Source: Pseudoxanthomonas suwonensis | Lineage (GTDB): Bacteria > Pseudomonadota > Gammaproteobacteria > Xanthomonadales > Xanthomonadaceae | Assembly: GCA_030535605.1 (NCBI GenBank) | Contig: JAUNRQ010000014.1 | Span: 1-44,912 of the forward strand | DNA length: 44,912 bases | Reading direction: 5' to 3' | In this document: one piece after another, positions 28,627 through 37,590 of the stretch | Layout of the letters: every line of letters begins with the position of its first letter | Numbering within the stretch: position 1 is the first letter of the stretch | Position numbers and translations under genes: made by a program | Notes under the pieces: model-generated | What the model was told of the DNA's origin: nothing | Databases searched by the model: none | What the model saw: the letters and a program-made list of their open reading frames with translations, nothing else

Positions 28627-29301
28627 ATGTCCACCGTCCTCATCACCGGCGCCAACCGCGGCATCGGGCTGGCGCTGGCCAGCCGCTTCGCCGGCCGCGG
28701 CGATCAGGTGATCGCCACGTGCCGCAGCAGCAGCGACGCGCTGCAGGCGCTGCCCGGCGTGCGCGTGGAAACCGGCGTGGACATGGCCGACGGGGATTCC
28801 GTCCGCGCCCTGGCACAACGCCTGGGTGAGCTGCGCATCGACGTGCTGGTGTGCAACGCCGGCATCCTGGAGCGCGATCGGCTCGGCGCATTGGACGACG
28901 CTGCCTTCGATGGCATGCGCCGGCAGTTCGAGGTCAATGCCATGGGGCCGTTGCGGATGGTCGAGGCCTTGGCGCCGCAGCTTCGTGACGGCGCGAAGGT
29001 CGGCATCATCACCAGCCGCATGGGCTCGGTGGCCGACAACGGCAGCGGCGGCCATTACGGTTATCGCGCTTCGAAGGCGGCGGTCAACGCGGTCGGCAAG
29101 TCGCTTGCCAATGACCTGGCGGGGCGCGGGATCGCGGTGTTGCTGCTGCATCCGGGATTCGTCGCCACCGACATGGTCGGCGGGCAGGGCGAGATCAGCG
29201 CCAAGGAGTCGGCGGAGCAACTGGTCGCGCGTCTGGATGCCCTGGGCATGGCCGAGACCGGCAGCTTCCACCACGCCAACGGGATGCCGCTGCCCTGGTA
29301 G
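28627..29301 (+). CDS. Short-chain dehydrogenase/reductase
   Basis: A 224-residue Rossmann-fold oxidoreductase. The cofactor motif TGANRGIG is at residues 7-14, CNAGILE in the middle, and the catalytic Ser (ITSRMGS), Tyr and Lys (YGYRASKAA) follow. HPGFVATDM closes the active site. A clear AAGGAG precedes the ATG by 7 nt. It resembles carbonyl reductase/sniffer-type SDRs, but the substrate is unknown and there is no operon partner on the plus strand. Confidence 0.9.
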   Translation: MSTVLITGANRGIGLALASRFAGRGDQVIATCRSSSDALQALPGVRVETGVDMADGDSVRALAQRLGELRIDVLVCNAGILERDRLGALDDAAFDGMRRQFEVNAMGPLRMVEALAPQLRDGAKVGIITSRMGSVADNGSGGHYGYRASKAAVNAVGKSLANDLAGRGIAVLLLHPGFVATDMVGGQGEISAKESAEQLVARLDALGMAETGSFHHANGMPLPW

Positions 29302-29352
29302 ACCCGGTGAACCGGTGATGCGCCCCGGCGTTTGCTCCGCTGCGCCGCTGGT

Positions 29353-29637
29353 TCACTCGGCCAGACCACGCCCCTGCAACTTTGCCCGGGCGATCACGCG
29401 CTTGACCAGTTCCCGGTCACGATGGCGCGAGATCGGCACCGCGCCGAGGGTGATGGCGTGCTCGCGCAGCGCGGTGTCGATGTCGTAGTGGGCGCCGCTG
29501 TGGCGGTCCTGGAAGGCACGCCGCGGCAGGCCGAGCAGGGTGGCGAACGCGTGCAGTTCTTCCAGCGTGTCGGCCATCAGGTGCGCCCAGCGGCGGCCAC
29601 GCCACGGCCACACCGCGTCGTCGACATACACCGTCAT
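29353..29637 (-). CDS. DUF4031-domain protein
   Basis: A 94-residue cytoplasmic protein that begins MTVYVDDAVWPWRGR and continues with HLMADTLEELHAFA and RRAFQDRHSGAHYDI. This pattern is characteristic of DUF4031, whose function is unknown. It starts 7 nt after the tesA stop, so it is probably co-transcribed as the second gene of a tesA-DUF4031 unit. Confidence 0.87.
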   Translation of the reverse strand: MTVYVDDAVWPWRGRRWAHLMADTLEELHAFATLLGLPRRAFQDRHSGAHYDIDTALREHAITLGAVPISRHRDRELVKRVIARAKLQGRGLAE

Positions 29638-29644
29638 CGACGGA

Positions 29645-30295
29645 TCACTGCAGCAACGGACGCAGTGCGTCCAGCACGTGGTCGCGGATGGCCGGCTGGG
29701 TCTGCGGCAGCGGATGCAGGTTGTCATCCATGAAGTTCGCGCGCTCGTCGGCGACGGGCTCCAGCAGGAAGGGCAGGTAGCCGGTATCGAACCAGCGTGC
29801 CAGCGCCGCGAAGCTTGCATGGAACTCGGCGGTGTAGTCGGGCCCCAGGTTCGGCGGCATGTGCATGCCGGCGATCATCACCCTGGCACCGGCGCCGTGG
29901 GCGGCACCGGTCATCCAGGCGAGGTTCGTGCGCATGGCCGACAGCGGCAGGCCGCGCAGGCCGTCATTGGCCCCCAGTGCAATCACCACGACCCGCGGGC
30001 GGTGCCGCTGCAGTTCGCCAAGGATGCGGGCCTTGCCCCCGGCGCTGGTTTCGCCGCTGACACTGGCATTGACCACCCGCCAGCCATCCGCGCGCAGGCG
30101 GGTATCCAGCAGCGCCGGCCAGCTTTCGCTGGCGGCCATGCCGTAGCCGGCCGACAATGAGTCACCCATCACCACGATGGTCCGTGCCGGTTCGGCCAGC
30201 GCCGCGCCGGTCAGCAGCATGCTCGCCAGCATCGTCGCGGCCAGCCGCCGGGTTGCTTGAATCCAGGCGGCGCGCGCCCAACGTGGTGAAATCAT
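29645..30295 (-). CDS. tesA: Periplasmic arylesterase/thioesterase I (TesA)
   Basis: A 216-residue SGNH hydrolase with a cleavable signal (after ALA, about residue 34). Block I is VMGDSLSAGYG with nucleophile Ser46, block III is ALGANDGLRG, and block V is DDNLHPLP with catalytic Asp and His. It matches TesA/esterase in length and motifs. The gene is divergent from the ybbA-ybbP ABC operon, as in E. coli, supporting the name. TesA hydrolyses acyl-thioesters, esters and lysophospholipids in vitro; its periplasmic role is unsettled. A DUF4031 gene follows directly. Confidence 0.93.
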   Translation of the reverse strand: MISPRWARAAWIQATRRLAATMLASMLLTGAALAEPARTIVVMGDSLSAGYGMAASESWPALLDTRLRADGWRVVNASVSGETSAGGKARILGELQRHRPRVVVIALGANDGLRGLPLSAMRTNLAWMTGAAHGAGARVMIAGMHMPPNLGPDYTAEFHASFAALARWFDTGYLPFLLEPVADERANFMDDNLHPLPQTQPAIRDHVLDALRPLLQ

Positions 30296-30361
30296 GATGT
30301 CGGCTCCTTCGTGCACCCGCGGCGGGTGCCGGATCGCCGCCATGCTAACGGACGCCCGTCG

Positions 30362-31057
30362 ATGACCGATGCAACATCCACGATTTCCCCGCCTGCGCTG
30401 CAGGTCCGCCACCTTGGCAAGCAGGTGCCGCTGCCGTCCGGGCCGCTGACCATCCTCACCGATGTCGGCTTCGACATCCATGCGGGACAGACCGTGGCCA
30501 TCCTCGGTGCGTCCGGTTCCGGCAAGAGCACGCTGCTGTCGCTGCTGGCCGGGCTGGACACTCCCAGCCACGGCAGCGTCAGCCTGTTCGGCGAGCCCTT
30601 GTCGACGCTCGACGAGGACGGCCGTGCGCGTCTGCGCGCCGAGCGGGTCGGATTCGTGTTCCAGAGCTTCCAGTTGCTGCCGGCACTGACGGCGCTTGAG
30701 AACGTCATGCTGCCGCTGGAACTGCGTGGCGATGCCGCGCCACAGTCCGCGGCGCGGGACATCCTGCAGCGGGTCGGTCTTGGCGAGCGGCTGGATCATT
30801 ACCCGCGCCAGTTGTCCGGCGGTGAACAGCAGCGGGTGGCCATCGCCCGCGCCTTCGTCACCCGCCCGGCACTGCTTTTCGCGGACGAACCGACCGGCAA
30901 CCTCGACACCGCAACCGGCGACTCGATCATCGCCTTGTTGTTCGAACTCAATGCCCAGGCCGGTACCACGCTGGTGCTCGTCACCCACGACCCGGCATTG
31001 GCCGCGCGTTGCGAGCGCAGCCTGCGACTGGACGGTGGCCGGCTGGTGCACGCATGA
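30362..31057 (+). CDS. ybbA: ABC transporter ATP-binding protein, YbbA family
   Basis: A 231-residue ATPase (E. coli YbbA 228). Walker [10 protein letters not shown] lies at 49-57 (Lys55), the signature LSGGEQQRV, Walker B LLFADEPTG and H-loop VTHDP. The ATG at 30362 is 66 nt from the divergent tesA start. It overlaps ybbP by 4 nt (ATGA). It is a paralogue of the MacB-like ATPase at the start of the window, but the permease partner has a different architecture. Confidence 0.93.
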   Translation: MTDATSTISPPALQVRHLGKQVPLPSGPLTILTDVGFDIHAGQTVAILGASGSGKSTLLSLLAGLDTPSHGSVSLFGEPLSTLDEDGRARLRAERVGFVFQSFQLLPALTALENVMLPLELRGDAAPQSAARDILQRVGLGERLDHYPRQLSGGEQQRVAIARAFVTRPALLFADEPTGNLDTATGDSIIALLFELNAQAGTTLVLVTHDPALAARCERSLRLDGGRLVHA

Positions 31058-33564
31058 GCCCTGCCACCCGCCTGTGGGGCCTGACATGGCGGCAGAGCCA
31101 GCGCGACCTGAAGTCGGGGGATGTGCGGATCCTGCTGGCCGCACTGGTGCTGGCGGTGCTGGCGGTCACGGCGGTCGGCTTCGTCACCGACCGCGCCGGT
31201 CGCGCGCTGGCACAGGAGGCCAACCGGTTGCTCGGCGGCGACGCGGTGCTGCGCAGCGATTCGCCGATCGACGAGGGCATGCGCGCGCTCGCCCGCGACA
31301 ATGGCCTGGGCATCGCTGAAACCGCCGAGCTGGACAGCATGCTGCGCGTGGGCGAAGCGGTGCAGCTGGGCGAATTGCATGCGCTGGGTGCCGGCTTTCC
31401 CCTGCGTGGCGAATTCGTGGTCGAAAACCACACGGGCCGACATGCATTCACGCAGCCACCGTCGCCCGGCACCGTCTGGCTGGGCGAGGCAGGGGCCGAA
31501 CGGCTGGGTGCCCGCGAAGGGGCAGCCATCGTGATCGGCGCGCGTACCTTCACCATGGCCGGCCGCGTGCTGCAGGAACCGGACGCGGCGATGGACTACT
31601 TCAACGTCGCGCCCAAGGTCTACCTGCATGCCGACGACCTCGCCTCGACGGGCTTGCTGCAGCCGGGCAGTCGCGTGCGTTATCGCATGGTGGTGGCCGG
31701 TGACACGGCCGCGGTCACCCGTTTCCGGGACGCTGCCGTCGCTGCGTTGGAGCGTGGGCAACGCCTGGATGGCGTGGGACAGGTTCGACCGGAAATGCGT
31801 TCGGCGCTGGATCGTGCCAGCAGGTTCCTTGGCCTGACGGCGATGCTGTCGGTGCTGCTGGCGGCGATCGCGGTGGCGATGGCCGCGCGCCGTCACAGCG
31901 AGCGCCACCTGCAGGCCGCCGCGGTGATGCGCTGCCTGGGTGCCAGCCAGCGGACGCTCAGCGTGGTTCACGTGGGCGAGCTGTTGCTGCTGGGCCTGCT
32001 GGCGTGCGTGGTGGGCGTGGCCTTGGCCTTCGCGCTGCAATGGGGTGTGGGCAACTGGCTGTCGCAGCGCCTGCAACTGGACATTCCCGCGCCCTCGCCG
32101 TGGCCGGCGGTGCACGGTGTCGGTGCCGGCCTGCTGGTGCTGCTGGCCTTCGGGGCGCCACCCGTGCTGGCGCTGCGCCGGGTGCCGGCGCTGCGCGTGC
32201 TGCGCCGCGATCTGGATCCCACCGAGGCCAGCGCCTGGGTGGTCGCGATCGTCGGCCTCGGGGGGCTGGCGCTGCTGCTCTGGCAACAGGCCGGCTCGCC
32301 GACGCTTGCCGCCGCCATGCTGGGCGGCATCGCCGCAACCTTTGCCGTGCTGGCGCTGCTGGCCTGGGCGCTGGTGTGGCTGGTGCGACGTGCGCGAGCG
32401 CGACTGCGCGGGCCGCTGCGTTACGGCCTGGCCAGCATCGCGCGCCGCCCGGCGACGTCCATCGCCCAGGTGGCTGCGCTGGGGCTGGGGCTGATGGCGT
32501 TGCTGCTGCTGGGCTTCGTGCGCAACGACCTGCTGGATCGCTGGCAGTTGCAACTGCAGGCCGATGCGCCGAATCGATTCATCATCAACGTGCAGTCGGA
32601 TCAGCTTGATCCGCTGCGTGAATTCGCGGACGCGCGCGGCATGGCCGCACCGACGCTGTATCCGATGATCCGTGCCCGGCTGGTCAGCCGCAACGGCGCG
32701 GCCGTCACCGGCGACGACCATGCGGCGGATGGGGAACGGGCACGACGGCTTGCCGAGCGCGAGTTCAACCTGTCGATGGCCGATGCCATCGGCAACGACA
32801 ACCAGATCGTCGCCGGCCGGTTCTGGGACCGCCAGCCGCGCTCGCCGGCGGAGTTGTCGGTGGAAGAGGGTTTCGCCGGGACACTGGGCTGGTCGCTGGG
32901 CGACACCATCGGCTTCGACATCGCCGGCCAGCCGTTCGAAGGCCGCATCACGTCCCTGCGCAAGGTGGATTGGGAAAGCTTCAAGCCCAACTTCTTCGTG
33001 CTGGCCTCGCCCGGCGCACTGGACGGCTACGCGGCCAGCCACATCACCGCGGTGCGCGTGCCTGCGGGTGATGCGGCATTCACCCGTGAGCTGGTGCGGG
33101 CGATGCCGAACCTCTCGGTGATCGACATCGACGCCGTGTTGCAGCAGGTCCGGCAGACCGCCGACCAGGTTGCGCAGGTGATCAGCGTCGTGTTCTGGTT
33201 TGCCCTGGCAGCCGGTGTGCTGGTGCTGCTGGCGGCGATCAGTGCCAGTCAGGACGAGCGCCTGCGCGATGCCGCGGTGATGCGGGTGCTGGGTGGCAGC
33301 CGCCGCCAATTGCGGCTGGCGCAGGCCTCGGAGTTCGCTGCCATCGGGCTGCTGGCGGGGCTGGTGGCGGCGATTGCCGCCTCGGTGCTCAGCGGTGTCA
33401 TCGCCAGTCAGGTATTCGACTTGCCGTGGCAACCGGATTGGCTGATGGCCGTGGTGGGCGGCGTCAGCGGCATGCTGGCGGCGTTGCTGGCCGGCCTGTT
33501 CGCCACCCGCCGCGCGCTGGAAGCCCCGCCATCGACCGTGCTGCGCGAACTCGACGCCACCTGA
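31054..33564 (+). CDS. ybbP: YbbP-type ABC transporter permease (FtsX domains)
   Basis: An 836-residue permease (E. coli YbbP about 804) with about ten TM helices. There is one near the N-terminus (about 22-42), clusters at about 255-475 carrying the first FtsX domain, and a final group at about 715-830 with the second. Large periplasmic segments lie between them. The duplicated motif AAVMRCLGAS and AAVMRVLGGS marks the two FtsX domains. Partnered with YbbA, it is predicted to export or extract lipophilic molecules. The natural substrate is not known. Confidence 0.92.
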   Translation: MSPATRLWGLTWRQSQRDLKSGDVRILLAALVLAVLAVTAVGFVTDRAGRALAQEANRLLGGDAVLRSDSPIDEGMRALARDNGLGIAETAELDSMLRVGEAVQLGELHALGAGFPLRGEFVVENHTGRHAFTQPPSPGTVWLGEAGAERLGAREGAAIVIGARTFTMAGRVLQEPDAAMDYFNVAPKVYLHADDLASTGLLQPGSRVRYRMVVAGDTAAVTRFRDAAVAALERGQRLDGVGQVRPEMRSALDRASRFLGLTAMLSVLLAAIAVAMAARRHSERHLQAAAVMRCLGASQRTLSVVHVGELLLLGLLACVVGVALAFALQWGVGNWLSQRLQLDIPAPSPWPAVHGVGAGLLVLLAFGAPPVLALRRVPALRVLRRDLDPTEASAWVVAIVGLGGLALLLWQQAGSPTLAAAMLGGIAATFAVLALLAWALVWLVRRARARLRGPLRYGLASIARRPATSIAQVAALGLGLMALLLLGFVRNDLLDRWQLQLQADAPNRFIINVQSDQLDPLREFADARGMAAPTLYPMIRARLVSRNGAAVTGDDHAADGERARRLAEREFNLSMADAIGNDNQIVAGRFWDRQPRSPAELSVEEGFAGTLGWSLGDTIGFDIAGQPFEGRITSLRKVDWESFKPNFFVLASPGALDGYAASHITAVRVPAGDAAFTRELVRAMPNLSVIDIDAVLQQVRQTADQVAQVISVVFWFALAAGVLVLLAAISASQDERLRDAAVMRVLGGSRRQLRLAQASEFAAIGLLAGLVAAIAASVLSGVIASQVFDLPWQPDWLMAVVGGVSGMLAALLAGLFATRRALEAPPSTVLRELDAT

Positions 33565-33674
33565 CACCCCGGCGTGGGAGGACGAGCTTCGGCACCTCGT
33601 GGAACGGCGCTCGCCCTGCTGGCATCGCGGTGCACGCCGGCCGCAGCGCGCATGCGCTCGCACATAATGCCCGC

Positions 33675-34709
33675 ATGAATGCCGATCCCGCCCTGGACGC
33701 CCTGTTGCTGCCCTTCGCCAACGGCCTGCTGCCGATGCCGGCCGATGGCGATGCCCTGTTCTTCGGTGCCCGGGAAGGCGCGGGCCTGCAGCCATGGCGG
33801 ATGCGCGCAGTGCGTTGCGTGCAAGGCTTCAAGCCGCTGTTCGATGCCCTGCAGCGCGGCGGATTCGACGTGCGCGCCGACGCCGATGGTCACGAGCGCG
33901 CCGGTTGCGTGCTGTCGTTGCCACCACGCCAGCGCGAGGCTGCGCGCGCGGCGCTGGCACGTGCGGTGGATGCCTGCGCTGCCGGTGGCGTGGTGGTGGT
34001 GGCGGTGCCCAACAACGAAGGCGCGAAGTCGGCCGAGGCCGACGCAAAGCGCCTGTGCGGGAGCGTCGCCGGGGTGCTGAGCAAGTACCACTGCCGGGTG
34101 TTCTGGGTGAGGCCGGATGCCGATACCCTCGATGCCGCACTGCTGGCGCAATGGCGCATGCTGGACGCACCGCGCGAACTGCCGGGCGGCTGGACCAGCG
34201 CACCGGGCGTGTTCGCGTGGGACCGCATCGATTCCGCTTCGGCCTTGCTGGCGGGTCACTTCCCGGGCGAACTGGCCGGTGACATCGCCGATCTCGGTGC
34301 CGGCTGGGGTTATCTGTCACGCCAGCTGCTCGCGCGGTGTGCGGGCGTGCGTTCGCTGGCGTTGTTCGAGGCCGACCACGTGGCATTGCACTGCGCGCGG
34401 ATCAATCTTGCCGGCGCGCCCATCCCTGTCACCTTCCACTGGCATGACGTGGCCCAGGGAGTGCCCGGACGTTTCGATGCCGTGGTCTGCAATCCGCCGT
34501 TCCATGCCCACGATCGCCGGGATCGGCCGGGACTGGGCCAGCGCTTCATCGAGGTCGCCGCCACGGCGCTGAAACCCGGTGGCCGCCTGTGGTTGGTGGC
34601 CAACCGGCACCTGCCGTACGAGGCCGTGCTGGCCGACGGGTTTGCGCAGGTGCGGGTACATGCCCAGCGTGACGGCTTCAAGGTGGTCGAAGCGGTCCGC
34701 GCGCGATGA
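33675..34709 (+). CDS. rsmC: 16S rRNA m2G1207 methyltransferase
   Basis: A 344-residue enzyme (E. coli RsmC 343) built of two methyltransferase-like domains. The N-terminal one is degenerate. The C-terminal one has a SAM motif ADLGAGWGYLS and the N2-guanine catalytic motif NPPF (273-276, in CNPPFHAHD). It methylates G1207 of 16S rRNA in 30S subunits. Its stop overlaps the ATG of rsuA, so two modifiers of the same rRNA are coupled. ATG 33675 gives the family N-terminus. Confidence 0.92.
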   Translation: MNADPALDALLLPFANGLLPMPADGDALFFGAREGAGLQPWRMRAVRCVQGFKPLFDALQRGGFDVRADADGHERAGCVLSLPPRQREAARAALARAVDACAAGGVVVVAVPNNEGAKSAEADAKRLCGSVAGVLSKYHCRVFWVRPDADTLDAALLAQWRMLDAPRELPGGWTSAPGVFAWDRIDSASALLAGHFPGELAGDIADLGAGWGYLSRQLLARCAGVRSLALFEADHVALHCARINLAGAPIPVTFHWHDVAQGVPGRFDAVVCNPPFHAHDRRDRPGLGQRFIEVAATALKPGGRLWLVANRHLPYEAVLADGFAQVRVHAQRDGFKVVEAVRAR

Positions 34710-35419
34710 AGCTGCTGCGTCGCATCGCCAATCTCGGTTATGGCAGCCGCAAGCAGGTGATGGCGCTGTTCCGCGAAGGCCGCATCACCGATGCCGCTGG
34801 CGAGGTGCTGTATGCCGACGATGACCTCGCCCGCATCCCGCACGCGGAGGTCCGCATCGACGGCGAGCCGCTGGATCCGCCGCCCGGCCTGCTGCTGATG
34901 CTGCACAAGCCTGCCGGCGTGACCTGCTCGCGCAAGGATGTCGGCACCCTGGTCCATGACCTGTTGCCACCCCGGTTCCGGCTGCGAGATCCGCTGCTGT
35001 CACCCATTGGCCGTCTGGACCGAGACACCACCGGCTTGCTGTTGCTGACCGATGACGGCCAGCTGCTGCACCGGATCACCTCACCCAGGTCGCGCCTGCC
35101 GAAGACCTACGACGTGACGCTGGCCGAACCGTTGCGTGGCGACGAGGCAGCGCTGTTCGCCAGTGGCACGTTGTTGCTCGATTCCGAAACCACGCCGCTG
35201 CAACCGGCGCAACTGCACGTCATCGACGAACGCCATGCCCGCTTGGCCATCCACGAGGGTCGTTACCACCAGGTGCGGCGGATGTTTGCCGCCGTCGGCA
35301 ACCATGTGGTCACGCTGCACCGCAGCCGGGTGGGTGGACTGTCGTTGGGTGATCTGCCGGAAGGGCAGTGGCGCCTGCTCGACGCGGCCGATCAGCAGGC
35401 ACTCTTTTCGACGATGTAG
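34706..35419 (+). CDS. rsuA: 16S rRNA pseudouridine(516) synthase
   Basis: A 237-residue protein (E. coli RsuA 231). An N-terminal S4-like domain (MKLLRRIANLGYGSRKQVMAL) precedes the catalytic domain. That domain has HKPAGVTCSR and GRLDRDTTGLL, where Asp105 is the nucleophile, then RYHQVRRMF near the C-terminus. It isomerises U516. It overlaps rsmC by 4 nt (ATGA). RsuA versus other RluB/E/F-type family members is settled by length and the S4 start, but specificity is still inferred. Confidence 0.88.
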   Translation: MKLLRRIANLGYGSRKQVMALFREGRITDAAGEVLYADDDLARIPHAEVRIDGEPLDPPPGLLLMLHKPAGVTCSRKDVGTLVHDLLPPRFRLRDPLLSPIGRLDRDTTGLLLLTDDGQLLHRITSPRSRLPKTYDVTLAEPLRGDEAALFASGTLLLDSETTPLQPAQLHVIDERHARLAIHEGRYHQVRRMFAAVGNHVVTLHRSRVGGLSLGDLPEGQWRLLDAADQQALFSTM

Positions 35420-35479
35420 CAATGCGGAGGTGCACGACTCAGGGCGTTGCCGGCGCTCGGATCCGACGCCCGTGCGCCA

Positions 35480-36046
35480 CTAGGATTCGGGGCCTTCCAG
35501 CAGGCGCTTCCAGCCCGCGTGCCCCAGTTCGCGCACGGTGGCGATGTTGCGTTCGATGATCGCGTCCGGTTCCGGGTAGGCGGCGACGGCGCGTTCCACG
35601 CTGTCCTCGCGCAGCAGGTGCAGGATCGGGAAGGGCGCGCGATTGGTCAGGTTTTCGACGTCGTCCGGTTCGGTGTCCGCGAACTGGTAGCGCGGATGGA
35701 AGCTGGCGATCTGGATCTCGCCGTCCAACGCCAGCTCCACCAGCAGCGCGTCGGCCAGGTCGAGGAAGTCGTTGTAGTCGAGGAAGTCGTCCAGCAGCAG
35801 CGGATGCACCAGCAAGGTGGTGTCGACCAGGTCCGCGGGGGTGTCGCGCAGGTGCAACAGCTCCTCGCCCAGCTGCGCCAGCAGTGCCGACTCGCTGCCG
35901 GCGTCACTGACCACGATCCGCACCTGGCTGCGGACATGCACCGCCTTGGCGAACGGACACAGGTTCAGGCCGATCACCGCGCGCTCCAGCCAGCGGCGGG
36001 TGGCGGCTTCGACGGCGGTGACATCCAGTTCGGCGGGTGCATTCAT
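35480..36046 (-). CDS. DUF1415-family protein
   Basis: A 188-residue cytoplasmic protein of unknown function. The features that mark DUF1415 are an RAVIGLNLCPFAKAV segment with a single Cys, followed by LVDTTLLVHPLLLDDF, ASFHPRYQFA and NLTNRAPFPILHLLRE. It is convergent with rsuA and starts about 50 nt after the yajQ stop on the same strand, so co-transcription is plausible. Confidence 0.9.
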   Translation of the reverse strand: MNAPAELDVTAVEAATRRWLERAVIGLNLCPFAKAVHVRSQVRIVVSDAGSESALLAQLGEELLHLRDTPADLVDTTLLVHPLLLDDFLDYNDFLDLADALLVELALDGEIQIASFHPRYQFADTEPDDVENLTNRAPFPILHLLREDSVERAVAAYPEPDAIIERNIATVRELGHAGWKRLLEGPES

Positions 36047-36098
36047 GGCGGCTCCTGCTGCCGGTGGCGGTGTCCGCGGCGCGGGCGGAAACGGCGTC

Positions 36099-36581
36099 TC
36101 AGTCGCGGAAGTTGTCGAACTGCAACGGCTGCTCGAATTCGGAGGCGCGCAGCAAGGCCATCACCGCCTGCAGGTCGTCGCGCTTCTTGCCGGTCACGCG
36201 CAACTTGTCGCCATTGATCTGACTGTCGACCTTCAGCCTGGCGTCCTTGATCGCCGCCTGGATCTTCTTCGCCAGTTCGCGTTCGATGCCCTGCTTGACG
36301 GTGATCTTCTGCCGCGCTCCGGCGACGTTGGTATCGATGTCGCCGAACTCCAGAGCCCGCGGGTCGATCTTCCGCGCGGCCAGGCGCTGGCGCAGGATCT
36401 CGCTCATCTGCTGCAGCTGGAATTCGCTGGGCGCCGACTGGGTGATGGTGGCCTCTTCCAGCGCGAACGTCGCGTCGACGCCCTTGAAGTCGAAGCGGTT
36501 GCCCAGCTCGCGGTTGGCCTGGTCCACGGCATTGGTCAGTTCGTGCTGATCGACCTCGGAAACGACATCGAAGGAAGGCAT
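36099..36581 (-). CDS. yajQ: YajQ-family (cyclic-di-GMP-binding) protein
   Basis: A 160-residue protein (E. coli YajQ 163) with two ferredoxin-like domains. The N-terminus is MPSFDVVSEVDQHEL, the middle has RFDFKGVDATF, and the C-terminus has VKQGIERELAKKI and LQAVMALLRA. In Xanthomonas a family member is reported as a c-di-GMP effector acting through transcription factors. It is divergent from the EamA permease gene and precedes the DUF1415 gene. Confidence 0.94.
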   Translation of the reverse strand: MPSFDVVSEVDQHELTNAVDQANRELGNRFDFKGVDATFALEEATITQSAPSEFQLQQMSEILRQRLAARKIDPRALEFGDIDTNVAGARQKITVKQGIERELAKKIQAAIKDARLKVDSQINGDKLRVTGKKRDDLQAVMALLRASEFEQPLQFDNFRD

Positions 36582-36649
36582 GGCGATGCTCGCTCGTCAT
36601 GGGGGCTGGACAGGTTAGCATCGCCGCTTCCGCTGCTCCGGTGTTGCCA

Positions 36650-37537
36650 ATGCCTTCCGCAGTCACCCGATCCCGCGCGGCAATGCTGTGGATGTTGCTG
36701 GCGGTGCTGGTGTTCGCGCTCATGGACGCCGGCATGAAAGCGCTGGCGCATGCCTATTCGCCATTCCAGATCGCCACCCTGCGGGCGCTGGCGGCATTGC
36801 CGTTGATCGTCGCCTGGATCATCCGCAACCGTGGGGTGGGCACGCTGTGGCGCATCCACTGGTGGCTGCACCTGCTGCGCGGGATGCTTGGCGTGGGCAT
36901 GATTGCCGGCTTTGTCTATGGCCTGGCGCGGATGCCGCTGTCCACTGCCTACAGCATCGTCTTCGTCTCGCCGCTGCTGGTCACCGCACTGGCGGTGCCG
37001 CTGCTGGGCGAGAACGTGGGACCGCGGCGCTGGACCGCCATCGCCATTGGTCTTGTCGGCGTGCTGCTGGTGTTGCGCCCCGGCGGTGGCGGCGTCGGCA
37101 CGCTGGCGGGACTGGCCGTGATCGGCGGCGCGCTGTGCTACGCGGTGGCGTCCATCACGGTGCGCGTGCTGGCGCAGCGCGACAGTACCGAGGCGCTGGT
37201 GTTCTGGTTCCTGGTACTGATGGCGGTGTTCGCCGGCGCATTGGCGTTGCCGGACTGGCGCCCGATCCAGGCCGGGCACTGGCCGGTGATCGCCTTGATC
37301 GGCCTGTCCGGCGCGATCGGCCAGGTCACGCTGACCCATGCCTTCCGCCTCGGTGAAGCCAGCCAGGTTGCACCGCTGGAATACACCGCGCTGGTCTGGG
37401 TGGTGCTGATCGACCTCATCGTCTGGAACGTGCTGCCGGACGCCATGACCTGGCTGGGCGCCGGGGTGATCGTGCTCAGCGGGCTGTACCTGTTCCGCCG
37501 CGAACGGGTGCGTGCCCACCCGGTGTCCGTCCCCTGA
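36650..37537 (+). CDS. EamA/DMT-superfamily permease
   Basis: A 295-residue inner-membrane protein with about ten TM helices in two repeated EamA halves (about 15-140 and 150-285). The start is MDAGMKALAHA-like after TM1 and the second half has SGAIGQVTLTHAFRLGEAS. It resembles S-adenosylmethionine/RhaT-type drug/metabolite exporters, but the substrate is unknown. ATG 36650 is preferred because an earlier in-frame ATG at 36599 would add a non-conserved leader. Confidence 0.88.
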   Translation: MPSAVTRSRAAMLWMLLAVLVFALMDAGMKALAHAYSPFQIATLRALAALPLIVAWIIRNRGVGTLWRIHWWLHLLRGMLGVGMIAGFVYGLARMPLSTAYSIVFVSPLLVTALAVPLLGENVGPRRWTAIAIGLVGVLLVLRPGGGGVGTLAGLAVIGGALCYAVASITVRVLAQRDSTEALVFWFLVLMAVFAGALALPDWRPIQAGHWPVIALIGLSGAIGQVTLTHAFRLGEASQVAPLEYTALVWVVLIDLIVWNVLPDAMTWLGAGVIVLSGLYLFRRERVRAHPVSVP

Positions 37538-37590
37538 AGCGTTCGTCCCGTGTTTGCACGTTCGGCTTGCGGCCCCGTTAGGCTGTCGCC

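Noticed and set aside
30799..33795. About 1000-codon open frame antisense to ybbA-ybbP
   Set aside because: Same GC-bias effect; low-complexity Gln/His/Arg composition and no motifs, while the sense genes have complete Walker and FtsX features.
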